Shown piece by piece: positions 1-8,388 of a DNA stretch of 53,273 nt (within the stretch, counting starts at the first letter, position 1; every line of letters begins with the position of its first letter). The notes under the pieces are model-generated. The model worked only from the letters and a program-made list of their open reading frames with translations, was not told the DNA's origin and ran no database searches. The stretch lies in contig CANQYE010000006.1 in the NCBI GenBank assembly GCA_947627995.1, positions 1 through 53,273 on the forward strand, given 5' to 3'. Source of the DNA: an uncultured Bacilli bacterium (GTDB taxonomy: Bacteria > Bacillota_I > Bacilli_A > RF39 > UBA660). The position numbers were made by a program, and so were the translations under genes.

Positions 1-12
1 TTTTTTACCCAT
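1..12 (-). CDS. Start of an unidentified gene running off the left edge (partial)
   Basis: Only the first four codons of a leftward gene fit in the window (ATG GGT AAA AAA, Met-Gly-Lys-Lys). The call rests on context: a near-consensus promoter at 38-67 points this way, and a purine-rich AAGTAAGG lies about 8 nt before the ATG. The product cannot be named. Confidence 0.35.
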
Positions 13-37
13 TTTAAAAACCTTACTTTCTAGTAAG

Positions 38-67
38 ATTATATAAAATTATTCCCCCCCCGGTCAA
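38..67 (-). promoter_or_regulatory. Sigma-A promoter with a G8 tract in its spacer
   Basis: On the minus strand the order is TTGACC (62-67), an 18-nt spacer, then TATAAT (38-43). The spacer begins with eight consecutive G (C 54-61 on the plus strand), which is exceptional in this AT-rich sequence. The promoter would drive the gene starting at 12 with a leader of about 20 nt. Loss or gain of one G would change the spacer to 17 or 19 nt, so the site could switch promoter strength by slippage (inference). Confidence 0.7.
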
Positions 68-78
68 GAAGTTGTGAT

Positions 79-1797
79 TTATTTCCCATATGATTCAATT
101 AATCTTTTATAAATTCCTGGCTCTACTACATTAATTGAAGTTATAGCGTTTTCTAAAGATGATTTAAAATTTCCTTTAAAAAATAGATTTTCAGCTTTCG
201 TTAATCCAAAATCAATTTCCTTATTAACAGGACGATATCTATTACCATATACGATAGCCATTTCAGCCATATAGGCAGTTTTAACAATTTCATTAGTTGT
301 ATTAAATAATTTCAAAACTAAATCCCTCGCAGTATCTACTCTAGTATTTAAAATTTTAATTGATATAGGTTGTTTTTCTAATTCCTTAATCATTTCTTTA
401 ATTGCATCATTAGCTTCTGAAAGTTCAATATAATAATTTTTAGGAATTACTGGTAAATTATAACTATTTATTTTTTCTTTAGCTTGTTTCAAAATTGCTT
501 TAATTTCATCTAATTGTTCTCTAGCACGCAATTCATCTTCTTTTAAACTTCCTAATGTTCTTAAAGAAATATCTAATTTTTCTTCTGTTTTTGAAACTTG
601 GACATTTAAATGTTCTAATTCTCGAGCTAATTTACTATAAGCAAAAGCCTTAGATCTATATGAATTAATAATTATATCATAATCTTTTTGTGCAGATTCT
701 ATTTCTTTATTAATATTTGTTATAATTGTTACATCTTCATTTGTTAAGTCATAACTATATCTTAATTCATTTATCGACTTAACTAATCCTTTAGCTGTTT
801 TAAGAAGCTTTGTAATACGTACTCCTAATGTTCTAGAAAGTTCTTCAAATAATTTTCGTGATATTTTTTCTTTATCAAAATCATTATACAAAGAATCAAA
901 ATAATTTAACATTGTTCGAAGTTCAAATATTGAATCTTCTACATTTAAAACATTTAATTTAGCAAAAATATCTGATATTTTTTTATTAGATTCTTTAATA
1001 TTATAAGAAATATTTAAATAATCAAGTAAATATCCATCTTTAGTCAATTTCTTCTCGATAGCTTCTATATCCTTCATTTTTTTAGGGATTAAATTTTTCC
1101 CCAAAATAATTATTGTAGGAGCTTCATCAACTATGATTTCTAAATTACCAATCGTATCATCTAAAGCTTTAACTATTTTCCCGATTTCTGTAAAAGAAGA
1201 ATTTTCCATCGCTATTTCAAAAGCACTAAAAAGTTTGTCAACATTTTCAAATTGCAATTCTAAAGGTGATGATACTTCTTTATAATCAACTTTATTTTTA
1301 TTATATTTGGTTAAAATCTCTCGATATTTTGTTTTTAATTTAGTGACTATTTCTCTATTTTTTTCTTCACTTTGTGTAAGTTCTTTTATTTCATTTAGCA
1401 AAAAATTTGCATGCGTTTTAACATTATAAATTTCTAATTCTATCTTTGATATTTTTTCATCTAATTTTTTATATTTTTGTTCATGAAATAAATCTTCAAT
1501 TTCGATTAACTTATCAGTAATTTGTGGAACCTCTTCATCCTTAATTTTTTTAAATCTTTCTTGCCAGTTATCATATGTTGTTTTTAGTTCATCATTATTA
1601 ATTAGTGTTTCTACTTTATTTAATTCTGATAATATTGATGCTGATATTATCAAATTTTTATTTCTCTCAAGTTCATTAAGTTCATTTTGATATTTTTTTT
1701 TGTAATGATTTTTAATTAAGCTCAAAACAATGATAATTATTGTAACCGAAAATATATAATAAGAAATGCTTATCAAAATAAACGTTGCTTTACTCAT
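79..1797 (-). CDS. ezrA: Septation ring formation regulator EzrA
   Basis: EzrA is a membrane-anchored, spectrin-like negative regulator of FtsZ ring assembly that also links division to cell-wall synthesis in Firmicutes. The product has one N-terminal membrane segment (about residues 6-26) followed by more than 500 residues of Glu/Lys/Leu-rich coiled coil, and its length (572 aa) is close to the 562 aa of B. subtilis EzrA. The ORF track begins at a GTG three codons earlier. I prefer the ATG at 1797 because GGAGTG sits about 6 nt before it, whereas it would abut the GTG. The gene is divergent from rpsD. The family call rests on topology, length and general sequence character rather than a short diagnostic motif. 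Confidence 0.85.
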   Translation of the reverse strand: MSKATFILISISYYIFSVTIIIIVLSLIKNHYKKKYQNELNELERNKNLIISASILSELNKVETLINNDELKTTYDNWQERFKKIKDEEVPQITDKLIEIEDLFHEQKYKKLDEKISKIELEIYNVKTHANFLLNEIKELTQSEEKNREIVTKLKTKYREILTKYNKNKVDYKEVSSPLELQFENVDKLFSAFEIAMENSSFTEIGKIVKALDDTIGNLEIIVDEAPTIIILGKNLIPKKMKDIEAIEKKLTKDGYLLDYLNISYNIKESNKKISDIFAKLNVLNVEDSIFELRTMLNYFDSLYNDFDKEKISRKLFEELSRTLGVRITKLLKTAKGLVKSINELRYSYDLTNEDVTIITNINKEIESAQKDYDIIINSYRSKAFAYSKLARELEHLNVQVSKTEEKLDISLRTLGSLKEDELRAREQLDEIKAILKQAKEKINSYNLPVIPKNYYIELSEANDAIKEMIKELEKQPISIKILNTRVDTARDLVLKLFNTTNEIVKTAYMAEMAIVYGNRYRPVNKEIDFGLTKAENLFFKGNFKSSLENAITSINVVEPGIYKRLIESYGK

Positions 1798-1897
1798 TGT
1801 TTTCACTCCTATCTTAGTGTTATTTTATCATATATTTCGACAAATATAAATAAAATTATTTTTTTTTATAAATATGCATATATTTATATATAATAAA

Positions 1898-1926
1898 TTG
1901 ACAACAAGAGATATTTTTGATATTAT
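1898..1926 (+). promoter_or_regulatory. rpsD promoter
   Basis: TTGACA (1898-1903), a 17-nt spacer and TATTAT (1921-1926) form a near-perfect sigma-A promoter. The predicted start near 1933 leaves a leader of about 160 nt before rpsD. Confidence 0.85.
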
Positions 1927-1930
1927 TTTA

Positions 1931-2091
1931 ACTGCGTACATATGGCAGTGCATAAATATTTTTAGTAATGTGTTTATAACTTTTGGTTATTAGTAATTAA
2001 GACTGCCTTAATGAAAATAATAATATAAACTCCCTATTAAAAAAAATATGCAAATCCTATTTATCGCAATATTAAGGAAAGGAGATATTTT
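1931..2091 (+). promoter_or_regulatory. Structured 5' leader of rpsD, probable S4 autoregulatory element
   Basis: The leader is long for a single ribosomal-protein gene. GGCAGT (1944-1949) can pair with ACTGCC (2002-2007), enclosing a small hairpin (ATAAC/GTTAT around 1977-1992). GCAGT can instead pair with ACTGC at 1931-1935, giving mutually exclusive folds. CTCC (2030-2033) is complementary to GGAG in the Shine-Dalgarno sequence at 2081-2084. S4 is known to repress its own synthesis through leader RNA in B. subtilis; assigning that mechanism here is inference from position and pairing. Confidence 0.5.
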
Positions 2092-2694
2092 ATGGCAAGA
2101 TACACTGGACCTGCATTTAAACCATCTCGTCGTTTAGGTTTTTCTACTCTTGAAAATGGCAAAGATTTAGCTCGACGTCCTTATGGACCAGGTGCTCATG
2201 GTCAAGATAGAAGACGTAAACCTAGTGAATATGGTATTCAATTAATGGAAAAACAAAAAGTTAGAATAATGTATGGTCTTAATGAAAAACAATTTAAAAA
2301 AGTATTCGAACGTGCTTCTAAAATGCATGGTATTGCTGGTGAAAATTTACTTAAGCTTCTTGAAAGTAGACTAGACAATTTAGTTTATAGACTAGGTCTT
2401 GCAACTACTAGACGTGGCGCTCGTCAATTAGTTAATCATGGACATATTGTAGTTAATGGTAAAAAAGTTGATATACCTTCATATCAAGTAAAGGTTGGAG
2501 ATATAATTGGTGTTAAAGAAAGTTCTTTAGACCACCCAGCTATAAAAATTGCATTAGAATCTATTTCTAATCGTGTCGCTTTTGTAAACTTTGATCAAAA
2601 GAAAATGGAAGGAACATTTGTTAGACTTCCAGATCGTAGTGAATTAAATCAAGAAATAAATGAATCATTAATTGTTGAATTCTATAACAGATAA
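2092..2694 (+). CDS. rpsD: 30S ribosomal protein S4
   Basis: S4 is a primary 16S rRNA-binding protein that nucleates assembly of the small-subunit body. The 200-aa product begins [16 protein letters not shown] and contains the S4 RNA-binding domain (about residues 92-155, with [11 protein letters not shown] and [12 protein letters not shown]). The N-terminal region has no cysteines, so this is the zinc-free form. A strong Shine-Dalgarno sequence (AAGGAAAGGAG) lies 7 nt upstream. The gene is monocistronic: it has its own promoter and structured leader and ends in a terminator shared with the convergent gene. Confidence 0.98.
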   Translation: MARYTGPAFKPSRRLGFSTLENGKDLARRPYGPGAHGQDRRRKPSEYGIQLMEKQKVRIMYGLNEKQFKKVFERASKMHGIAGENLLKLLESRLDNLVYRLGLATTRRGARQLVNHGHIVVNGKKVDIPSYQVKVGDIIGVKESSLDHPAIKIALESISNRVAFVNFDQKKMEGTFVRLPDRSELNQEINESLIVEFYNR

Positions 2695-2705
2695 TAAATC
2701 ATAAT

Positions 2706-2735
2706 AAAAAATCTCACTTAATTAAGTGAGATTTT
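2706..2735. terminator. Bidirectional terminator between rpsD and the convergent hypothetical gene
   Basis: AAAAATCTCACTT and AAGTGAGATTTTT form a perfect inverted repeat with A/T runs on both sides. It serves rpsD rightward and the polA-mutM-hypothetical unit leftward. Confidence 0.9.
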
Positions 2736-3236
2736 TTATTTTAAATTTTTTACAAATTGCATAACATTTTCACGATTTGAATCTATATTAGTATCATTTG
2801 CCGTTAAAGAGCGTGACATTAAATATGATTCTTGAATTTCAAATGTTTTTATAGCTTCTATTAATTGTGACAAATCGCTCAAGCTAATTTCATCAATATT
2901 ATTATAAGAAATATTTTTAGATATAACGATACCAGCTCTATGATAACGTTTTTTATTCTTTTTCAAATTACTTAATAATTCTCTATATTCTAAAAATAAT
3001 TTATATTTTGTCAAAGTAGTATTATATTGTCCACTACTTAATTCAATATATTTTCGCATTTGCTCATCCATTTTAGTATTTAACGTCTGAATTAAATCTG
3101 AAGAATAAGGCAAATTTATATATCTTTTATTAACAAATTGAACATTAACTATTTTAGCTCCAATTAATGGGATTTTTCGTTTTACTTTATATTTTTTGAT
3201 AGTTTCAACACCATAACATTCGACTTCTATATTCAT
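2736..3236 (-). CDS. Hypothetical protein downstream of mutM
   Basis: I do not recognise this 166-aa protein. It is basic in the middle (KKNKKRYHRAGIV), rich in Leu/Ile/Lys, and has no signal peptide, membrane segment or cysteine cluster; its single Cys is at residue 7. A very strong ribosome-binding site (AAAGGAGGT) precedes the ATG. It lies 55 nt downstream of mutM and ahead of the shared terminator, so it is probably the last gene of a polA-mutM unit. A DNA-related role is only a guess from position. Confidence 0.75.
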   Translation of the reverse strand: MNIEVECYGVETIKKYKVKRKIPLIGAKIVNVQFVNKRYINLPYSSDLIQTLNTKMDEQMRKYIELSSGQYNTTLTKYKLFLEYRELLSNLKKNKKRYHRAGIVISKNISYNNIDEISLSDLSQLIEAIKTFEIQESYLMSRSLTANDTNIDSNRENVMQFVKNLK

Positions 3237-3291
3237 AAATACCTCCTTTTTTAGTAGGTGTTATTCTAGCAAAAAATTATATTCTTGTCAA

Positions 3292-4113
3292 TTACATTTT
3301 TTGACAATTTGGGCAAAAATAGGTACTTCTTCCTCCTACTTTTATACGAATTATTTTTTCATTACAATTAAAACAAGATTCTCCTTCTCTTTTATGAACT
3401 TGTAGTTCTTGCTGAAATCTTCCTGTAACACCTAAACTAGAAGTATAACTTTTAATCGTTGTTCCACCAAGTTCTATTGCTCGTTTTATAATTGCCTTAG
3501 ATGATGATATAAGATTTTTAATATCCAAATCAGTTAAATTTTCACCTTTTTTTAAAGGATGTATTTTGGCTCGAAATAATACTTCATCAGCATAAATATT
3601 CCCTAAGCCATTTATTATTGTTTGATCAAGCAATAAACTTTTCATAGGGGCTTTTTTGTTTTTTAATTTATCTTTTAAATAATTAATAGTCAAGTCATTA
3701 GAAATTGGTTCAATCCCCAGTTTTTTTATTTTTTCTAACTTATTCAAATCTTTTTTTAAAATAAAAATCATTTTCCCAAATTTACGAGTATCATGATATC
3801 TTAAAGTAATATTATCTTCAAAAGTAAATATAATATGTTCATGTTTAGCAATCGGCTCATCCATTTTTTTTATAAAATATTTACCTTCCATTCGCAAATG
3901 TGATAACAAATAATAATTATTTGTTTCAAAAATTAACCATTTACCTGTTCTTTTTATATCAATAAACTCTTCATTAATAATATTATTTTTAAAAAAATTT
4001 ATATCAGATTCTATTATTTTATCATATAGGATATCTACTTTAACGATTTTCTTATTTAAAATTTGTTTTTTTAAAACTCTTCTTACTGTTTCAACTTCTG
4101 CTATTTCTGGCAT
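3292..4113 (-). CDS. mutM: Formamidopyrimidine-DNA glycosylase (Fpg/MutM)
   Basis: This base-excision-repair enzyme removes 8-oxoguanine and formamidopyrimidines and nicks the abasic site. The mature N-terminus Pro2-Glu3 (MPEIAEVETVRR) supplies the Schiff-base nucleophile and acid. A conserved Lys lies near residue 58 (RTGKW). The C-terminal zinc finger is complete (CFNC...CPNC). The fourth and fifth residues are Ile-Ala where most family members have Leu-Pro. Length (273 aa) is standard. The gene follows polA by 20 nt, the same order as in Bacillus, so repair synthesis and lesion removal are probably co-transcribed. Confidence 0.96.
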   Translation of the reverse strand: MPEIAEVETVRRVLKKQILNKKIVKVDILYDKIIESDINFFKNNIINEEFIDIKRTGKWLIFETNNYYLLSHLRMEGKYFIKKMDEPIAKHEHIIFTFEDNITLRYHDTRKFGKMIFILKKDLNKLEKIKKLGIEPISNDLTINYLKDKLKNKKAPMKSLLLDQTIINGLGNIYADEVLFRAKIHPLKKGENLTDLDIKNLISSSKAIIKRAIELGGTTIKSYTSSLGVTGRFQQELQVHKREGESCFNCNEKIIRIKVGGRSTYFCPNCQKM

Positions 4114-4133
4114 TTTATTCCTCTTTTCTAGTA

Positions 4134-6707
4134 CTATTTTACTTCGTATAAATCTCTGCCATCATCAATTTCAACTTTTAAAGGCACTTTTAAATCACAA
4201 ACATTTTCCATAACATTTCTTACTATTTTATAAACCAATTCTTTTTCACTATCTAGACAATCAAAAATTAGCTCATCATGAATTTGTAAAATCATTTTAC
4301 TTTGCAAATTGTTTTTTTTAAATTCATTATTTATTTTTATCATAGCCATTTTCAAAATATCAGCACCGGTGCCTTGAATTGGTGTATTTAACGCCATTCT
4401 TTCCCCCATACTTCGAATCATATAATTTGGATTTTTTAATTCATCTATAATTCTTTTTCGGTTAAATAAAGTAACAACATATCCATCTTTTTTAGCTTTT
4501 TCCACTTCATTATCCATATAATTTTTTATTCCCGGATAAAGTTGTAAATACTTATCAATAAATTTTTTTGCTTCTACAAAAGAAATATCTAAATTTTCTC
4601 CTAGCCCAAAACCACTAATTCCATAGACAATACCAAAAATTACAGCTTTTGCTGTTCGACGCATTTTTTTAGTAACCGCTTGTTTATCAACATCAAATAT
4701 ATCGCTTGCTACCTTAGTATGTATATCTTCATCGTTATTAAAGGCTTCAATTAATTCTTTAGAATTAGTAAAGTGAGCTAAAATTCTTAACTCAATTTGA
4801 GAATAGTCAGAACTTATAAAAATATCATTGCTCGGAATAAAAGATTTTCTTATTTTTCTTCCGATTTCATCTCTAATTGGTAAATTTTGTAAATTAGGTT
4901 CAATAGAAGAAAGCCTACCTGTTCTAGTTAAATTTTGTTTATAAATCGTATGGATTCTACCATCTGATGCAATATGATTAGGCAATGAATCAACATAGGT
5001 ATTAAGCAACTTCAAAATATTTCTATATTCTAAAATTTTTGATATTATAGGGTGAACATTAATTAATTTATTTAAAGTTTTAGCATCTGTTTTATAGTTA
5101 TTAACTTTTTTCTTATTATAAGGTAACTTCATAATATCGAATAATACATGCCCTAATTGCCTAAAACTACTTATATTAAATTCAGTACCAGCCATTTTAT
5201 ATATTTCATTAGCCAAAATATCTACTTTAACTCTAATATCATCCCCGACATCAGAAAGTATTTTTGCATCTACTTTTACCCCATCTATTTCCATTTGCGC
5301 TAAAATAGGAATTAAAGGATGTTCTATAGTATTATAAAGTTCTAACATATTCTCTGATGCTAATTTTTTAAGATATTCCTCCTTTGTATCAAAAATAAAT
5401 TTTGATTTTAAAGAAATACAATTTTGATTTTCCATAATATTATCAAATTTATTTTTTAATAATTTCTCATAAAATTCGACTTCGTATCCTAATGGATTCA
5501 TTAAATAAGCAATATCATCTTTATTGGTAAGTTCAAGCAAATAAGCGACGATCATAAGATCATATGTAACATTTTTTAATTCTATATTATACTTTTTAAG
5601 TAGATTAATACTCTTTTTGTAATCATATGTATATAATTCATATTCTTTTACTTTCAAAAAAGCATCTTTTAAAAGTTTATCATCGATAAAATATGTATTA
5701 TTTTTATCAGTAAAAGCACAACCAACTACATTTGCATCATGATAGTTTAGCTTATTACATTCAATATAAAATGAACAAGGGGAGCAAATATTAAAATCAT
5801 TTATATCATTTATTATTTTATAATTAGTATCAATAACTATATTATTACCTTTTAATTTTTTTAAATGCGAATAAAATTCTAATTCTTCATAAATATGAAT
5901 TAATGATTCTATATTTTTTTTCTTTATTTTAATATCATCTAATGAAATATTTAATGGTACATCACAATAAATTGTTGCTAGTTTTTTACTAAAAAAAGCA
6001 TTTTCTTTATCAACTAACAACTTATCATGCGTACTACCTTTTATGTTATCTATATTTTCATAAAGTTTTTCTATTGTTTTATATTCTTCTAAATATTTTA
6101 AAGCAGTCTTTTCTCCGATACCCTTAACACCCGGAATATTATCTGATTTATCGCCTGCTAATGCTTTAAAATCTATTATATTGATTGGATCGATTTTATA
6201 ATCATTTTTAAATGTCTCTTCATTATATCTTATAAATCCCTCTTTTTTTAATAATTTAACATCTGTTTCAAAATTAATTAATTGTAAAAGATCTTTATCA
6301 GAAGACACTATTGTAGCATTAAAATCTTGATCTTGAGCAGCCATTTTAACCAATGTGCCTATTATATCATCTGCCTCATAGCCTTCTTTTTCTAAAACTA
6401 CATACCCCATTGCTTCAACAATTTTTTTTGCCACAGGAAATTGTAAGCGTAATTCATCCGGCATTTTAGTTCTGCCCGCTTTATAGTCAGTATACATTTC
6501 ATGGCGAAAATTCTTGCCAATATCAAAAGCGACAGCCATGTATTCAGGATTTTCTTCTTCAACTATTTTATTTAACATTGAAATAAAGCCATAAATTGCA
6601 TTGGTAGGAAATCCTTTGGAATTTTGCATAAACCCACCCGAATAGGCAGTAGCATAATAACTTCTAAATAATAAATTATTTCCGTCAACTAATATAGCTT
6701 TTTTCAT
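4134..6707 (-). CDS. polA: DNA polymerase I, proofreading domain probably inactive
   Basis: Pol I removes RNA primers and fills repair gaps. In order the product has a 5'-3' exonuclease domain (about 1-290, GIGEKTALKYL helix-hairpin-helix), a 3'-5' exonuclease-like domain (about 300-440) and a family-A polymerase domain with motif A (DYSQIELRILAH), motif B (RRTAKAVIFGIVYG) and motif C (QIHDELIF). In the middle domain the Asp-x-Glu metal motif is replaced by FYIECNKL, so proofreading is probably lost, as in Bacillus-type Pol I. A likely promoter (TTATTT-N17-TATAAT at 6725-6753) and AGGTG ribosome-binding site precede the ATG. Confidence 0.97.
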   Translation of the reverse strand: MKKAILVDGNNLLFRSYYATAYSGGFMQNSKGFPTNAIYGFISMLNKIVEEENPEYMAVAFDIGKNFRHEMYTDYKAGRTKMPDELRLQFPVAKKIVEAMGYVVLEKEGYEADDIIGTLVKMAAQDQDFNATIVSSDKDLLQLINFETDVKLLKKEGFIRYNEETFKNDYKIDPINIIDFKALAGDKSDNIPGVKGIGEKTALKYLEEYKTIEKLYENIDNIKGSTHDKLLVDKENAFFSKKLATIYCDVPLNISLDDIKIKKKNIESLIHIYEELEFYSHLKKLKGNNIVIDTNYKIINDINDFNICSPCSFYIECNKLNYHDANVVGCAFTDKNNTYFIDDKLLKDAFLKVKEYELYTYDYKKSINLLKKYNIELKNVTYDLMIVAYLLELTNKDDIAYLMNPLGYEVEFYEKLLKNKFDNIMENQNCISLKSKFIFDTKEEYLKKLASENMLELYNTIEHPLIPILAQMEIDGVKVDAKILSDVGDDIRVKVDILANEIYKMAGTEFNISSFRQLGHVLFDIMKLPYNKKKVNNYKTDAKTLNKLINVHPIISKILEYRNILKLLNTYVDSLPNHIASDGRIHTIYKQNLTRTGRLSSIEPNLQNLPIRDEIGRKIRKSFIPSNDIFISSDYSQIELRILAHFTNSKELIEAFNNDEDIHTKVASDIFDVDKQAVTKKMRRTAKAVIFGIVYGISGFGLGENLDISFVEAKKFIDKYLQLYPGIKNYMDNEVEKAKKDGYVVTLFNRKRIIDELKNPNYMIRSMGERMALNTPIQGTGADILKMAMIKINNEFKKNNLQSKMILQIHDELIFDCLDSEKELVYKIVRNVMENVCDLKVPLKVEIDDGRDLYEVK

Positions 6708-6754
6708 TTTAACACCTCAAGAAGATTATATCATATATAGCTATATAAAATAAT

Positions 6755-7408
6755 TTATTTTTTACACCTATTAATAAAAAATTTAAATAAATTAAACATT
6801 GAAGGCATTAATTCTGGATGCCATTGTACTCCTAATATAAAATTATTTTTATATGTATATTCTACTGCTTCTATAACTCCATCATTAGCTAATGCCGATA
6901 TTTTAAAAGGATATGCAACTCCTTTAACTTTATATTTATGTATTGAATTAACTTTTATTATATCTTTTTTTAATATATGGTATAAAATACTATCTTTGTT
7001 AATTCTAATATCATGTGTCAACTTATTCTTTTGGTCAAAATCATTTATATCATCATAATGGTTCTTTACTAATATAAGATTTTTATTTTTTTCTGGAACA
7101 GAAAAATTTGCGATTGCTTGCATTCCCATACAAATACCTAATAATGGGATTTTATTTTTGATGGCAAAATTAATTATTTCATAATAAGAATCTAAAATAT
7201 TACTCCCACCGGGAATTAAAAAACCATCACATAAATCTAAAGATTTTTTAATATTTTTCTCATCATTAAAAAGGATGCCAATAGGTATTCCTCCTACTTT
7301 TTCAATTATCTTTGAGTAATTATTTAAAACATAGTATCGTTTAGAAAAAGGAGATTTTTTATTTTCATCATTTAAACAACTAACTATCCCAATAATAGGT
7401 TTACGCAT
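6755..7408 (-). CDS. Gamma-glutamyl-gamma-aminobutyrate hydrolase-like protein (peptidase C26, class I amidotransferase fold)
   Basis: The 217-aa product has the triad of this fold: the nucleophile Cys in LLGICMGMQ and His-Glu in QWHPE near the C-terminus. The N-terminal GIVSCL and the PGGSN oxyanion-side motif fit the PuuD/YvdE branch, whose members cleave gamma-glutamyl amides. No polyamine genes lie nearby, so the natural substrate is open. A GGTGAT ribosome-binding site precedes the ATG. The gene stands alone between the membrane protein and polA. Confidence 0.88.
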   Translation of the reverse strand: MRKPIIGIVSCLNDENKKSPFSKRYYVLNNYSKIIEKVGGIPIGILFNDEKNIKKSLDLCDGFLIPGGSNILDSYYEIINFAIKNKIPLLGICMGMQAIANFSVPEKNKNLILVKNHYDDINDFDQKNKLTHDIRINKDSILYHILKKDIIKVNSIHKYKVKGVAYPFKISALANDGVIEAVEYTYKNNFILGVQWHPELMPSMFNLFKFFINRCKK

Positions 7409-7441
7409 TTTATCACCAATATAATTATATGAAAAACAAAT

Positions 7442-7467
7442 AAAAAAAATTAGATTTCTCTAATTTT
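7442..7467 (-). terminator. Terminator of the membrane protein gene
   Basis: The minus-strand RNA forms AAAATTAGA / UCUAAUUUU with a GAAA tetraloop, followed by a U run. The TAG stop codon of the gene lies inside the stem. Confidence 0.85.
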
Positions 7468-8329
7468 CTATTTTGTTTTTAGAATGTTTCTTATATAAAA
7501 TTGATGACACTATAATAAGAACTATTCCAAATATTAAAATAACAATTCCGTCGATTAAGAAATGACCAAAAACATTTTTAGAAATATATTCAATAAATTT
7601 ATTATAATCTGTCTTCAATGTTGAATTAATAATATTAGAAATTGAAATTGGCCATAAACCTATTACTGTAAAAATGAATCCCATTATAGTTGTAGGTATT
7701 CCTAACCATAAAAATAATTTGCGTATTTTATGAATACATAACGCTAGAAGTAAAACTATTACTATTTCTATTGCTATAATAACTATTTTAAATTTATTGG
7801 AAAAAATAAACCTAATCAATTCAAAATCATCATAATTATCTTTATAATTTGTATCAAGTTCAGCTCTTAATTCTTCATTAATATTATTTGTTGAATTGTT
7901 TATATAATTTTCTATTTCTTCTTTTTGTTCTTCAGACAAAACAATATTTAATTCTTTTTCTACCTTATCATAATCAATTATAGAATTTATTTCTGCTTCA
8001 CTAATTTGAGGAATCGAACCACCATTTATTGCATAATCAATAATTTCTCCTACTTTAGAAGAAATAATTTCATTAGCTTTTTCGTCATTAATAAGTGCAT
8101 TAATAACATCTTTTTCCATAACAGAATCAATATTTCTAACGTAATAGTTAGAAATTGAATAATCTCCTTCTAGTTCAATTTCAGAAATATCAAGTTCTTT
8201 AGCAATATTAGAAATATTCGTTTTTGTCAAAATATCCTTTGAATTAATTAAAAAAACCAAAATAAAACTATTTATGACAAATACAATTATTAAAATAGTA
8301 GCTAAAAAATTACTAAAAAAATTTTTCAT
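7460..8329 (-). CDS. Membrane protein of unknown function
   Basis: The 289-aa product has an N-terminal membrane segment (about 8-28), a roughly 150-residue acidic extracytoplasmic region rich in Asn/Ile/Glu, and three further membrane segments in the C-terminal half (about 178-200, 205-230, 255-280) ending in a basic tail. I recognise no family motif. A GGTGAT ribosome-binding site precedes the ATG. The gene has its own terminator. The topology would suit a sensor or stress-type membrane protein, but nothing decides this. Confidence 0.8.
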   Translation of the reverse strand: MKNFFSNFLATILIIVFVINSFILVFLINSKDILTKTNISNIAKELDISEIELEGDYSISNYYVRNIDSVMEKDVINALINDEKANEIISSKVGEIIDYAINGGSIPQISEAEINSIIDYDKVEKELNIVLSEEQKEEIENYINNSTNNINEELRAELDTNYKDNYDDFELIRFIFSNKFKIVIIAIEIVIVLLLALCIHKIRKLFLWLGIPTTIMGFIFTVIGLWPISISNIINSTLKTDYNKFIEYISKNVFGHFLIDGIVILIFGIVLIIVSSILYKKHSKNKIEN

Positions 8330-8388
8330 TAAATCACCTTCATCCTAATTATAATTATAGCAAATTTTATATAATTGTAAAATTAAAA

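Noticed and set aside
4134-6707. Loss of the Asp-x-Glu site in PolA as a sequencing or mutation oddity
   Set aside because: Degenerate 3'-5' exonuclease domains are normal in many Gram-positive Pol I enzymes.
6725-6747. Palindromic ATATATAGCTATATAT near polA as an operator
   Set aside because: It is AT-only apart from a central GC, within a promoter spacer, and such palindromes are expected by chance in this composition.
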